Counted from the stretch's first letter, positions 53,377 through 62,615 are shown. The stretch is 64,000 bases of DNA from CAVQOB01 sp963714325 (GCA_963714325.1 CAVQOB010000008.1:62001-126000); one strand, 5' to 3'. The notes: generated by a model not told the origin, from the sequence alone. Numbers and translations: made by a program.

Positions 53377-54597
53377 ATGACGGCGATGACAGGACTTCAG
53401 GCCTTGGCCACCGGCGCGATTCTTTCGCCTTTCACCCGCATCAATCGGCTGCTCGAAGGCATATCACCCGGCCACGCTAACCCCATCGAAATGACCGCCG
53501 GCGATCCCAAGGAAGCCATGCCCGGTTTCGTCATCGATAAATTCAGGGAGGCTGAAAAAACCCTCGGCAGTTATCCGCGCATTCGCGGCACCGATGACCT
53601 CCGCAATGCCATTGGCAAGTGGATCGAACGCCGTTATGGCATCGCCGGCAAGATCGACCCCTCGCGAGAAATCCTACCGACCAGCGGTTCGCGTGAAGCC
53701 CTATTCTTCGCCGCCATGCCGGCCGTAGGGAGGAAAATAATCTCTGGCCGCCCCGTCATCCTGATGCCAAACCCCTTTTATCAGGCCTATCTCGGCGCCT
53801 GCTATGGCACCAATGCCGAGCCTGTCTTCGTCAACGCCACCGAGGCAACCGGCCATCTCCCCGACCTCGATGCGATCGAGCGGGATGTTGCAACGTTGGA
53901 ACGCACTGCTGCCTTCTATCTGTGTTCGCCTGCCAACCCGCAGGGCGCTGTTGCCACTCCCGCCTATGTCCGGCGCGCCCTGGCGCTCGCCCGCAAATAT
54001 GACTTCATGCTTTTTTTCGACGAGTGCTACTCCGAAATTTATGGCGGCGATACCGCCCCAACTGGCGGCCTCCAGATCGGCGCCGAAACACCAGAGCGCT
54101 ACAAGAACCTGATCGTCTTCAATTCGCTCTCGAAGCGCTCAAACTTGCCGGGCATGCGCTCCGGCTTCGCGGCCGGCGACGGTGATTTCCTCGAAACCTT
54201 GGCCGAGATCCGCAATCTAACCGCTCCACAGATCCCGGGCCCCATCCAGCACGCATCGGCCGCCGTTTGGGCTGAGGAGCAGCACGTCACCACCATCCGT
54301 CAGGCCTACCGGACCAAATTCGACATCTGCGACCAGATGCTTAAGGGCAGGTTCAACTATAAACGCCCAGCCGCCGGCTTCTTTCTCTGGCTCGATGTGT
54401 CCCAAACCGGTGGCGGCATTGAAACCACGGTAACCTTATGGAAACGCGCTGGTGTCAAAGTCACGCCTGGTGCCTTCCTGGCCCAGGACGACCGGAGCGG
54501 GTTTAACCCGGGCCGGGACTACATTCGTGTCGCCCTCGTTCACGACCCGAAGACGATCCAGGAAGCGCTGACAAGGATAGTGTCCGTAACAGCGTAA
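53377..54597 (+). CDS. dapC: Class I/II aminotransferase, probable succinyldiaminopimelate transaminase
   Basis: The 406-residue fold-type I PLP enzyme resembles DapC of the lysine/meso-diaminopimelate pathway. Signs are SYPRIRGTDDLRNAIGKWI near 65-83, LPTSGSREALF, PNPFYQAYLGA, CSPANPQG, FDECYSEIY and the PLP lysine in NSLSKRSNLPGMRSGF. The start ATG 53377 has AGGA 8 bases upstream; ATG 53359 has none. It precedes ftsK by 11 bp, a pairing common in this order. Other N-acyl-amino acid substrates are possible. Confidence 0.87.
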   Translation: MTAMTGLQALATGAILSPFTRINRLLEGISPGHANPIEMTAGDPKEAMPGFVIDKFREAEKTLGSYPRIRGTDDLRNAIGKWIERRYGIAGKIDPSREILPTSGSREALFFAAMPAVGRKIISGRPVILMPNPFYQAYLGACYGTNAEPVFVNATEATGHLPDLDAIERDVATLERTAAFYLCSPANPQGAVATPAYVRRALALARKYDFMLFFDECYSEIYGGDTAPTGGLQIGAETPERYKNLIVFNSLSKRSNLPGMRSGFAAGDGDFLETLAEIRNLTAPQIPGPIQHASAAVWAEEQHVTTIRQAYRTKFDICDQMLKGRFNYKRPAAGFFLWLDVSQTGGGIETTVTLWKRAGVKVTPGAFLAQDDRSGFNPGRDYIRVALVHDPKTIQEALTRIVSVTA

Positions 54598-54608
54598 CGT
54601 TTCCGCGT

Positions 54609-57164
54609 ATGGCGTTCGAGAGTACTGCCGCCCACCATCGCAAGCTGCTTCCAGAGTCGCTGGAACAGCGGCTTCTGGGATGGGTCGCAAAATGCATCGG
54701 AATACTTTTGGTCGGCGCCAGCCTTGCGGTGGCGCTGAGTCTTGTGACGTGGTCGCTCGATGACCCGAGCCTGACGCACGCAACCAGCGGAAAAGCCCGT
54801 AATCTCCTTGGTCCACTCGGCGCAATCATCTCCGACTTGCTGATGCAGATGCTGGGCTTGGCGGGAATGATCGCAATACTGCCCATAGCCTATTGGGCGT
54901 CCCTGCTCATCACCAATCGAAGAATTTCTGATCTGAAACTGAAGCTCCTCCTCGCCCCGCTGGCGATTCTGCTTTTGGCCGCCGCATTATCCTCCCTGCC
55001 CAAGATCGGCAGCTGGCCGCTGCAGCATGGCTTCGGCGGCATCCTCGGCGATCTCGCCCACAAAATGCTGACAGCTATGCTGGCCAATGTGAACCCAGGC
55101 CGCGCTGGCATGGCCGCCGGCTTATTCTGCTTCGCCGCTGGGCTCTATTTACTGGCCGCATCGATCGGCTTGTCACCCAGCGAGCTGCTGGCAATCGTCA
55201 TCCCAAACAAGCGGCCTCGACATTCAACCCAGGACCCGAACGCCACACCAAAGCGCGCGCCCATGCCGCCCTTAACCATTGACCCATTTGGCGCCGTCCA
55301 GGCCGAGTTCGCTCAGGCTGGCGGCGGGACGTGGGCGACCCAGCAGCATGTCCCGAAACCCAACATCAGACCACCCCATCCCCGCCAATATCAACATGCT
55401 GAAGCCGACGATGTCGACGGTAACGCGGTCGAGTTCAACCGGGACCCCGCATTCGACGCCTCGACGGAAACGACCAGCCGCACGATGGCTGAGCGCTTTG
55501 CCCCGCCCGGCGCAGAGCCTCAACATTGGTCATCGGCATTACCCAATCCAGCCAAAGCCCCGGCTGGTGGCTTCCTGTCCAATATCGCCGGCGGCTTTCG
55601 CAAAGCCGAATCTCAATACAAGCGTCCGCCACTCACCATGTTGAAACGCCCTGCACCTGGCCGCTCGGGCGCAGAAATCAGCCAAAACGTACTCCAGGCC
55701 CAGGCCCGAATGCTTGAGGACACGCTCGCCGATTTCGGCGTCAAAGGCGAAATCAAGGACGCCAAACCCGGCCCCGTCGTAACGCTCTTCGAACTTGAAC
55801 CCGCCCGCGGCACGAAATCCTCCCGCGTCATCGGCCTCGCCGACGACATTGCACGCTCCATGAGCGCCATGGCCGTCCGTGTCGCCGTCGTGCCCGGCCG
55901 CAATGTCATCGGCATCGAACTACCGAATCCCAAACGCGAAATGGTCTATCTCCGCGAGCTGATCGAGGCCGAAAGCTTCAAAGCCACCGACGCCAAATTG
56001 CCCATGATCCTTGGCAAAACGATCGGTGGCGAGCCGATAATCGCCGACCTCGCACGCATGCCGCATCTGCTCGTCGCAGGCACCACCGGCTCGGGCAAAT
56101 CCGTCGGCGTCAACGCCATGATCCTATCCTTGCTTTACCGGTTGGACCCCAGCCAGTGCCGCATGATCATGATCGATCCCAAAATGCTGGAGCTGTCGGT
56201 CTACAATGGCATTCCGCACCTGCTAACGCCTGTCGTCACCGACCCACACAAAGCCGTCGCAGCCTTGAATTGGGTCGTCGCCGAGATGGAGGAACGCTAC
56301 AAAAGCATGGCCAAGGTGGCCGTGCGCAACATCGACGTCTTCAACAATCGCGTTCGCAATGCCCAAAAACACGGCGAGCGATTGGCCCGCACGGTACAAA
56401 CCGGCTTTGATCAGAAGTCCGGTCAAGCGATTTACGAGAAAGAGCAACTCGACCTCGAACCGATGCCCTATATCGTCGTCGTCGTCGACGAGTTCGCCGA
56501 CCTCATGGCCGTCGCTGGTAAGGAAATCGAGTTTGCCGTCCAGCGCCTCGCACAAATGGCCCGCGCCGCCGGCATTCACTTGATCATGGCCACCCAGCGC
56601 CCCTCCGTCGACATCATCACCGGCACTATCAAAGCCAACTTCCCGACCCGCATCTCGTTCAAGGTCACCTCGAAGATCGACAGCCGCACCATCCTCAACG
56701 AACAAGGTGCCGAACAACTGCTCGGACAAGGCGACATGCTCTACGCCGCCGGCACCGGCCAGGTTCTGCGCGTCCACGGACCCTTCGTCTCCGACGAAGA
56801 AGTCGAATCCATCGCCGCCTTCCTGCGTGACCAAGGTGAGCCGCACTATGTCACCGGGATCACCGACGGCGTGACCGAAATCGAGCCCTCAGAATCCATA
56901 GCTCAAGCAAGATCCAGCGACGACGATCTCTACGATCGCGCAGTCGCCATCGTCTTGAACGACCAGAAAGCCTCAACCAGCTATATTCAGCGCCGCCTCT
57001 CGATCGGCTACAACCGTGCGGCCGATCTTATCGAGCGTATGGAACGCGATGGCATCGTTGGCCCAGCCAATCACGCCGGCAAGCGCACGATTCTGTCTCG
57101 CCCCGCCGTGCCACCCGGCCAACTCGGCGCCAACACGCACCCGCCCACTGGCGCAGTCCGTTGA
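54609..57164 (+). CDS. ftsK: DNA translocase FtsK
   Basis: The 851-residue septal protein pumps chromosomal DNA toward dif and contacts XerD. Four N-terminal membrane helices (about 25-50, 73-100, 112-130, 165-186) precede a Pro/Ala-rich linker and the alpha/beta motor domain. Walker A is GTTGSGKS at 491-498, and Walker B is in YIVVVVDEFADLMAV near 620. The winged-helix gamma domain (about 785-845: DDLYDRAVAIVLNDQKASTS, RRLSIGYNRAADLIERME) reads KOPS-like sequences. It follows dapC by 11 bp; lolA follows 135 bp downstream. Confidence 0.97.
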   Translation: MAFESTAAHHRKLLPESLEQRLLGWVAKCIGILLVGASLAVALSLVTWSLDDPSLTHATSGKARNLLGPLGAIISDLLMQMLGLAGMIAILPIAYWASLLITNRRISDLKLKLLLAPLAILLLAAALSSLPKIGSWPLQHGFGGILGDLAHKMLTAMLANVNPGRAGMAAGLFCFAAGLYLLAASIGLSPSELLAIVIPNKRPRHSTQDPNATPKRAPMPPLTIDPFGAVQAEFAQAGGGTWATQQHVPKPNIRPPHPRQYQHAEADDVDGNAVEFNRDPAFDASTETTSRTMAERFAPPGAEPQHWSSALPNPAKAPAGGFLSNIAGGFRKAESQYKRPPLTMLKRPAPGRSGAEISQNVLQAQARMLEDTLADFGVKGEIKDAKPGPVVTLFELEPARGTKSSRVIGLADDIARSMSAMAVRVAVVPGRNVIGIELPNPKREMVYLRELIEAESFKATDAKLPMILGKTIGGEPIIADLARMPHLLVAGTTGSGKSVGVNAMILSLLYRLDPSQCRMIMIDPKMLELSVYNGIPHLLTPVVTDPHKAVAALNWVVAEMEERYKSMAKVAVRNIDVFNNRVRNAQKHGERLARTVQTGFDQKSGQAIYEKEQLDLEPMPYIVVVVDEFADLMAVAGKEIEFAVQRLAQMARAAGIHLIMATQRPSVDIITGTIKANFPTRISFKVTSKIDSRTILNEQGAEQLLGQGDMLYAAGTGQVLRVHGPFVSDEEVESIAAFLRDQGEPHYVTGITDGVTEIEPSESIAQARSSDDDLYDRAVAIVLNDQKASTSYIQRRLSIGYNRAADLIERMERDGIVGPANHAGKRTILSRPAVPPGQLGANTHPPTGAVR

Positions 57165-57299
57165 CCCAAGTTTCCACAAGGTCCTGTTCCACTAAACTGC
57201 CGTGCCTCGATCTTGTCCCAATGTTCGGACAAGCACGGTCGTGATATGCCTTCAACGAATCACGTTGAGCAACGTTTTCAAACGTCGGGACCTGCAAAC

Positions 57300-58082
57300 A
57301 TGCGCACTTGCAACACGTTGGCCGCCAGTGGCCTTCTTTTGGCTGGTCTCGTCTCGTCAGCCCTGGCGCAGCAGACCCAACCACAAGCCAAACAGCCTCC
57401 GGCAGCCCCATCGGTCGCCACCCCGCAAGGTGCCCCGGCTCCAGCGGCACCCAATTCCGCCAACGTCGCAGCACCCTGGACCCAGTCCGTCAGCAAGGAC
57501 GGCTCCGTTGTTGGCGTCCAACTCGACGAAAAGCAGATTGAGGCGCTCCGCAAGGTCAGCACCTACTTCAACAACCTCAAGAACCTCAAAGGCGCCTTTG
57601 TTCAAACAACGTCCGAGAACAAGCGTCTCCGCGGCCAATTCTACGTCAAGCAGCCCGGTCGTTTTCGCTTTGACTATGCCCGTCCCAGCCGCCAGATCAT
57701 TATCTCGGACGGCAGCCAGATTGCCATTCAGGACACTGATATCGACACCGATGACCGTCTGACGCTCGAACAAACGCCAATGCGCGTACTGCTCCGAAAG
57801 GACGTCGATCTGCTACGCGACGCCCGCATCTTCGACATCCAGGAATCCGTCGACATCATCATGATCATTTTGCAGGATAAGGGGTCGGAGTCCGGTGGCA
57901 AAATAAAACTCTTCATGACCAAGACCGCAGCCGAGCTGGAACTCAAGGAATGGATCACGACCGACGCTCAGGGCCTCGATACCAAGCTCGAAGTCGCCAA
58001 CCTCATCAGATCTGAAGAGATTGACGCCAAGTTGTTTAAAATCGAGTCCATCGCGCTGAGAAAAGTCACCAACCCCAAATAG
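57300..58082 (+). CDS. lolA: LolA-type outer membrane lipoprotein carrier
   Basis: The 260-residue protein has a signal peptide (about 1-24, MRTCNTLAASGLLLAG). A Pro/Ala-rich linker and a LolA fold (about 85-258) follow, with YFNNLKNLKGAFVQTTSENKRLRGQFYVKQPGRFRFDYARP, the typical opening strands. LolA ferries lipoproteins through the periplasm from LolCDE; alphaproteobacteria usually lack LolB. GGGA lies upstream of the ATG at 57300. It follows ftsK; the exonuclease III gene often found next is absent here. Confidence 0.94.
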   Translation: MRTCNTLAASGLLLAGLVSSALAQQTQPQAKQPPAAPSVATPQGAPAPAAPNSANVAAPWTQSVSKDGSVVGVQLDEKQIEALRKVSTYFNNLKNLKGAFVQTTSENKRLRGQFYVKQPGRFRFDYARPSRQIIISDGSQIAIQDTDIDTDDRLTLEQTPMRVLLRKDVDLLRDARIFDIQESVDIIMIILQDKGSESGGKIKLFMTKTAAELELKEWITTDAQGLDTKLEVANLIRSEEIDAKLFKIESIALRKVTNPK

Positions 58083-58178
58083 GTCGCCCGTGCGCCGATA
58101 AAACAACTTAAGGTAGTGGATCAGGCATTCGCCCGTGAAACATTCCGTAACATTCTTGTGAGTTCGGTTCGGATTCGC

Positions 58179-58206
58179 TTGAATTCACCCCAAAGCCACC
58201 TAGATT
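58179..58206 (+). promoter_or_regulatory. Putative sigma-70-type promoter of the C-loop small RNA
   Basis: TTGAAT (58179-58184) and TAGATT (58201-58206) are 16 bases apart. A start near 58213 would give an RNA of about 145 bases ending at the terminator 58321-58360. Confidence 0.4.
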
Positions 58207-58212
58207 ACTTCT

Positions 58213-58358
58213 CATAGCGAGTGGCGTTACTCACTATCGGTAGTCCCCCCCGTCTATCCGATGACGCCATTCCAGGTGCCGGCTTCCCTCCTGGCACCGT
58301 GCGCATCAAAAGCGCATCCCAGCGCCCAATCTCCCCCCGAGATTGGGCGCTTTTCTTT
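58213..58358 (+). ncRNA. Candidate small RNA with three C-rich hairpin loops
   Basis: The region between lolA and the convergent cyclic-nucleotide gene has no credible frame but can fold into three successive hairpins. The first pairs TGGCGT with ACGCCA and ATCGG.TAG with CTATCCGAT, exposing CCCCCCC in its loop. The second (58275-58298) pairs GGTGCC with GGCACC and exposes CTTCCCTCCT. The third is a 12-bp terminator with a CCCCCC loop. Loops of CCUCC type are hallmarks of alphaproteobacterial small RNAs that bind Shine-Dalgarno sequences (alpha-r14/cuckoo-like). Ending in TTTTCTTTTC, it looks like a complete transcription unit. Confidence 0.6.
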
Positions 58359-58360
58359 TC
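58321..58360 (+). terminator. Strong intrinsic terminator
   Basis: AGCGCCCAATCT and AGATTGGGCGCT form a perfect 12-bp stem with a CCCCCCG-type loop, followed by TTTCTTTTC on the plus strand. It ends the candidate small RNA and possibly read-through from lolA. Confidence 0.88.
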
Positions 58361-58394
58361 AATCCTGCTAATGGATGCCGAACACCAGCCAGCG

Positions 58395-58907
58395 TCAATG
58401 CGCCAGTCCGGAGGACAGCACCGGTGAGGGCGGCACAATTACCGGCAGAAGATCCTTCTCGGCAAAAACGCGATCAATCCGCTTGAGCTCGTCGGCAACA
58501 TCCGTCAAACGTTCGGCTATACGCAACATGAGTGATTGCGCCAGACAGGGATCATCGAGCATTTGTGCATGCAGCGCTTCGCGGGAGATCTTCAGCGCGC
58601 GCACAGCACCACGAGCAACAACGCTCGATCCATACTCATGCTCGATCAGCATCGCCATTTCACCAACGAGCGAACCAGCCTCCACGACATTTTGCTCATT
58701 CTCAATTGCCCCATCACCAAGCACTGCAGCAGGACCGGAAACGATGAGATACGCCGCCTCACCGTCCGCCCCTGCCTCTGTGATCATATCCCCAGCCTTG
58801 AACACGATCCGCTCAGCGTTCCGCGCAATCTCGGTGATTTGCATGGGCTTCAGCCCTTGAAACAGGCCAACCCGCATCAGCGGCGCGACAATCGGATTCT
58901 TAGTCAT
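58395..58907 (-). CDS. Cyclic-nucleotide-binding domain protein
   Basis: The 170-residue protein consists mainly of one cNMP-binding beta-roll (about 15-130). FKAGDMITEAGADGEAAYLIVSG is the family opening, AGSLVGEMAMLIEHEYGSSVVA is the phosphate-binding cassette, and a long helix follows. There is no DNA-binding domain, so it is not a complete Crp/Fnr regulator. It may act as a sensor by protein contact. GAGAGG precedes the ATG at 58907. It is the neighbour of the cenR-like regulator on the same strand. Confidence 0.87.
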   Translation of the reverse strand: MTKNPIVAPLMRVGLFQGLKPMQITEIARNAERIVFKAGDMITEAGADGEAAYLIVSGPAAVLGDGAIENEQNVVEAGSLVGEMAMLIEHEYGSSVVARGAVRALKISREALHAQMLDDPCLAQSLMLRIAERLTDVADELKRIDRVFAEKDLLPVIVPPSPVLSSGLAH

Positions 58908-59075
58908 CAGTGCCTCTCGAGAATGCTGGCAGCGCATGACAATGCTCTGATCCAGCGACTCGGGACGAGGCTCAATAACTCCGACCAACGCGAAGCAGCG
59001 TCCCATTGGACTAACGTTCCAGCGATTCGGGGCCGGGGGTCCAGAGGCCTGTGCGCAAGCCGTGGATGACCGAAT

Positions 59076-59762
59076 TCACGGCACCAGCTTGTAACCGCCA
59101 GCTTCGGTCACCAGCAACTCTGAATTCGATGGATCTTTTTCAATTTTCTGCCGCAGCCGATAGATGTGCGTCTCAAGCGTATGTGTTGTCACACCTGAAT
59201 TATAGCCCCACACTTCCTGCAGAAGGATGTCACGCGTCACGACCTTTTGGCCGGCGCGATAGAGATATTTGAGGATCGACGTCTCTTTCTCGGTCAAACG
59301 GACTTTGCTGCCCTTCTCATCCAATAGCAATTTTGCAGCGGGCTTAAATGTATAGGGTCCAATGGCAAACACCGCATCTTCGCTCTGTTCGTGCTGGCGC
59401 AATTGCGCGCGAATCCGCGCCAGTAGCACAACGAACTTAAATGGCTTTGTTACATAGTCATTAGCGCCTGAATCCAACCCGAGGATCATGTCCGAGTCGG
59501 TATCGTTCGCCGTCAACATGATGATCGGACTCTTAAATCCCGATTTCCGCAATTGCTTGCAGGCCTCTCGCCCATCCATGTCGGGCAGAACAACATCCAG
59601 CAGCACCAAATCAATTTGCTCGGACTTGGCAAGCTCAATACCTTTAGTCGCGGTCGGGGCTGCCAGCACATGAAACTCATCATGCAGAGCAAGCTGTTCC
59701 TTGAGCGACTCTCGAAGGTCATTATCATCGTCCACCAGTAAGATGGTCCGCGCGTTACTCAT
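59076..59762 (-). CDS. cenR: OmpR-family response regulator, CenR-like
   Basis: The 228-residue regulator has a receiver domain (ILLVDDDNDLRESL; phosphoacceptor Asp56 in LVLLDVVLPDMDG; Lys near 108 in YVTKPF). A winged-helix output domain follows (KVRLTEKETSILKYLYRAGQ, TLETHIYRLRQKIE). Sequence and place next to lolA and an L,D-transpeptidase fit CenR, an envelope regulator paired with the kinase CenK in alphaproteobacteria, where it can be essential. No kinase gene is adjacent. AGGAG lies upstream of the ATG at 59762. It is divergent from the transpeptidase gene across 109 bp. Confidence 0.85.
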   Translation of the reverse strand: MSNARTILLVDDDNDLRESLKEQLALHDEFHVLAAPTATKGIELAKSEQIDLVLLDVVLPDMDGREACKQLRKSGFKSPIIMLTANDTDSDMILGLDSGANDYVTKPFKFVVLLARIRAQLRQHEQSEDAVFAIGPYTFKPAAKLLLDEKGSKVRLTEKETSILKYLYRAGQKVVTRDILLQEVWGYNSGVTTHTLETHIYRLRQKIEKDPSNSELLVTEAGGYKLVP

Positions 59763-59871
59763 TTCGGTCGGCTCCTGCAGCATCCATACGCAAAAGATTG
59801 CATGCAAAGCATAGCATTCTTGTCCGTCATGCGACACCATAGGACGAGATACCCACGAGGATCTCACGCAA

Positions 59872-60432
59872 ATGCGAAGAGCACGTGAACGCACCACCAC
59901 CCCAAAGTCGACAGCAAGCGCCGTCGTCCGCAGCCGTTCGTTAACCGCACAAACCGGTCACATTGATCTCGGATCCGTGTTTTTTCGCTGTGCGTTAGGC
60001 CGCGGCGGCCGGCGCGCCCGCAAATGCGAAGGCGATGGCGCGACCCCGATCGGCAACTGGATCTTGCGACGCATCATGTATCGTCGCGACAAGGCCGCCC
60101 GCCCACAGACGCTCGTACCAAGCTGGCCCATGCGCAATCATGACGGCTGGTGCGATGCACCCGACGACCGAAACTACAACCGCCTGATCAAACACCCCTA
60201 TCCCGCCAGCGCCGAAAGGCTTTGGCGGGACGATGGCATCTACGACATCATTGTCGTCCTTGGATACAACGACCGGCCACGCCAAAGACATCGCGGCAGC
60301 GCGATTTTTATGCATGTTGCGCGCGCCGGCTTTACCCCAACAGAAGGCTGCGTCGCGATGCAAGCCAAGGACCTCAGACGTCTCCTCGCGATGTTGCGTC
60401 CAGGATGCAAGCTTCGCGTCCACGGGACCTGA
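59872..60432 (+). CDS. L,D-transpeptidase (YkuD-type) family protein
   Basis: The 186-residue protein has the YkuD catalytic motif as IFMHVARAGFTPTEGCVAM (about 144-162) with the His and the nucleophile Cys in place (HxA...EGC). The upstream segments FRCALGRGGRRARKCEGDGATPIGNW are also typical. No signal peptide or LysM domain is clear, as in several short alphaproteobacterial members, so export is unresolved. It would make or modify 3-3 peptidoglycan crosslinks. Divergent from the cenR-like gene. A perfect palindrome after the stop separates it from the convergent amtB. Confidence 0.85.
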   Translation: MRRARERTTTPKSTASAVVRSRSLTAQTGHIDLGSVFFRCALGRGGRRARKCEGDGATPIGNWILRRIMYRRDKAARPQTLVPSWPMRNHDGWCDAPDDRNYNRLIKHPYPASAERLWRDDGIYDIIVVLGYNDRPRQRHRGSAIFMHVARAGFTPTEGCVAMQAKDLRRLLAMLRPGCKLRVHGT

Positions 60433-60462
60433 ACTGCAGCAGCCAGAGCGCCGCAATTTGAT

Positions 60463-60488
60463 TTGGCCCGGACATCTGTCCGGGCCAA
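60463..60488. terminator. Perfect palindrome between convergent genes, likely bidirectional terminator
   Basis: TTGGCCCGGACA and TGTCCGGGCCAA form a 12-bp inverted repeat with a 2-base centre, between the L,D-transpeptidase and the second ammonium transporter. T-runs are weak on both sides. Confidence 0.55.
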
Positions 60489-60540
60489 GTATCGATCCCA
60501 TCATAATGCTTGCTTGCAAGAATGCTCAGCTCAAGAATGC

Positions 60541-62004
60541 TCAGCTATTGTATGCCCGTTCGCCATGGTCGACGATATCGAGCCCCTCGCGTTCCTGATC
60601 AGCAGCGGGCCGCAATCCGACAATGAGGTCCACGACCTTGTAGAGCACAGCCGACACAACCCCGGACCACACCAACGTGACCAGCACGGCCTTCGCCTGC
60701 ACAATGACCTGCGCACCCATGGCATAGTCGGCGGCAACTTTACCGGTCGCATAGTCAAAGATCCCGGAACCGCCAAACACCGGCGCGGCAACAATCCCCG
60801 TGCCAATCGCACCGATGATGCCGCCGACACAATGGACGCCGAAAACATCCAGCGCGTCATCATACCCGAACCTATTTTTCACCGTCGTACAGAAGAAGTA
60901 ACAAACAAATCCCGCAGCTCCTCCGAGAACCAGTGCCCCCATGGGACCAGCATAACCAGCCGCCGGCGTCACCGCGACGAGTCCTGCAACCGCTCCTGAC
61001 ACCGCGCCGAGCAAACTAGGCTTGCCCTTTTGGATATTCTCCAAGAGCAGCCAGGCAAGCGCCGCAGCCGCTGTCGCAACGAAAGTATTGACCATCGCTA
61101 ACGCCGCGGTGCCGTTCGCCTCTAATGCCGAACCCGCATTGAAACCGAACCAGCCAACCCACAGCAGCGCGCCACCAATGGCAGTCATTGTTAGCGAATG
61201 CGGTGCCATGCTCTCCCGCCCGAACCCAATTCTCCGCCCAACGATCAGCGCACCGACAAACCCAGCAATACCAGCATTGATGTGCACCACTGTTCCGCCC
61301 GCGAAATCAAGAACACCCCACTGAAAGAGCTTTCCAGCGTTTGCATTCACGGCATCGAGCGCCAACTCTGCAGCCTGCTTTTTCGCCACATCAGTACCAG
61401 CATCCGCAACGGCCTTCGCCGCTGCCGCAATGGCCTCCGGTCCTGCCCAGTACCAAACCATGTGCGCGATCGGGAAGTAAACGAGCGTCACCCAAAGCGG
61501 GACAAACAATGCCAGCGCCGAGAATTTCATCCGTTCGGCGAACGCACCGACGATCAGCGCCGGCGTGATGCAGGCGAACGTCATCTGGAATGCAATGTAC
61601 GCGTACTCCGGGATGACCACGCCGCGCGTGAACGTCTCAACCGTGGAATCGGGATTTACGCCCCGCAAAAAGGCCTTGGCGCTTCCACCGATCCAGTCAT
61701 TGAGCGCAGCACCCTCAGCAAACGCCAGACTGTAGCCATACAACACCCAGATCACCGCGACGACACAGACCGTGTAAAACACCTGCATCAAAATCGACAA
61801 CATGTTCTTGGAGCGGACAAGCCCGCCATAGAACAACGCCAAACCCGGGATCGTCATGAGCAACACCAGCGCCGACGACGTCAGCATCCAGGCTGTGTCA
61901 CCCTTGTTAGGAACCGGCGTCGCCGCCGCTTGTGTGTCCAATGTCAACAGCATGATCAATGCAAAGTACAAGGCCCCTCGGCCCACCGACTGTTCTAAAG
62001 TCAT
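60541..62004 (-). CDS. amtB: Ammonium transporter with signal peptide, PII-linked
   Basis: The 487-residue protein starts with a cleavable signal peptide (about 1-27) as in E. coli AmtB, then 11 helices. The twin histidines are in DFAGGTVVHINAGIAGF near 225 and DVFGVHCVGGIIG near 385. The periplasmic LTSSALVLLMTIPGLALFYGG and the WVLYGYSLAF segment fit. It sits 65 bp after glnK on the same strand, the standard PII-AmtB pair, and PII would block the pore when nitrogen is abundant. Start is ATG at 62004 with GGAG upstream. It belongs to a different subgroup from the copy at 50682. Confidence 0.95.
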   Translation of the reverse strand: MTLEQSVGRGALYFALIMLLTLDTQAAATPVPNKGDTAWMLTSSALVLLMTIPGLALFYGGLVRSKNMLSILMQVFYTVCVVAVIWVLYGYSLAFAEGAALNDWIGGSAKAFLRGVNPDSTVETFTRGVVIPEYAYIAFQMTFACITPALIVGAFAERMKFSALALFVPLWVTLVYFPIAHMVWYWAGPEAIAAAAKAVADAGTDVAKKQAAELALDAVNANAGKLFQWGVLDFAGGTVVHINAGIAGFVGALIVGRRIGFGRESMAPHSLTMTAIGGALLWVGWFGFNAGSALEANGTAALAMVNTFVATAAAALAWLLLENIQKGKPSLLGAVSGAVAGLVAVTPAAGYAGPMGALVLGGAAGFVCYFFCTTVKNRFGYDDALDVFGVHCVGGIIGAIGTGIVAAPVFGGSGIFDYATGKVAADYAMGAQVIVQAKAVLVTLVWSGVVSAVLYKVVDLIVGLRPAADQEREGLDIVDHGERAYNS

Positions 62005-62068
62005 ACCTGCGTCTCCGTCGTGTGTGTTGAATGATTGATGCCTCAGAGAACCGCGATCCAGTCCGCGT

Positions 62069-62407
62069 TCAAAGCGCAGTATCGTCGGTCTCGCCTGTCC
62101 GAATCCGAACCGTATGTTCGATCGTCGACACGAAGATCTTGCCGTCGCCAATTTGACCCGTCTTCGCCGCCAGCACGATCGCATCAATCGCTTTCTGAAC
62201 GCTGTCGCTCGGCACGACGGCTTCGATTTTGACCTTGGGTAGAAAGCTCACCGCATACTCGGCGCCGCGGTAGATCTCCGTATGGCCCTTCTGTCGACCG
62301 TAGCCCTTAACTTCCGAAACCGTCATGCCCTGCAGACCAAGATCTGTGAGCGCCGCTCGCACTTCCTCGAGTTTGAACGGCTTGATGATGGCCGTGATTA
62401 ATTTCAT
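62069..62407 (-). CDS. glnK: Nitrogen regulatory protein PII (GlnK)
   Basis: The 112-residue PII protein has the T-loop GHTEIYRGAEYAVSFLPK with Tyr51, the site modified by GlnD. The B-loop AAKTGQIGDGKIFV and C-loop VRIRTGETDDTAL are complete. PII senses 2-oxoglutarate, ATP/ADP and glutamine. Its linkage to amtB makes it GlnK-type by context. Start is ATG at 62407 (MKLITAIIKPFKL). A sigma-54-like promoter lies 74 bases upstream. Confidence 0.97.
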   Translation of the reverse strand: MKLITAIIKPFKLEEVRAALTDLGLQGMTVSEVKGYGRQKGHTEIYRGAEYAVSFLPKVKIEAVVPSDSVQKAIDAIVLAAKTGQIGDGKIFVSTIEHTVRIRTGETDDTAL

Positions 62408-62480
62408 GCCCTGTTCCTCCATACCCTAAGTGACGGCGGCCGCGCTGATGCCCCGCTGATGTCATCCAGGCATGTAAGAA

Positions 62481-62496
62481 CTCAAGAGCCATGCCA
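62481..62496 (-). promoter_or_regulatory. Sigma-54-like promoter of glnK-amtB
   Basis: Read on the minus strand, TGGCATGGCTCTTGAG fits TGGCAY-N5-TTGCA with GA instead of GC at -12, as in the promoter at 50585. It is 74 bases upstream of glnK. Confidence 0.6.
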
Positions 62497-62615
62497 ATCG
62501 CCGGCGACCGTATAATCTATTGAAATACAACAATAAAAATGGTGGCGATCGAACGCCATTACCGACCCTGCCTGAAATACAGCACAAATATTAGGCAATT
62601 TATCCGATCTGCCCA

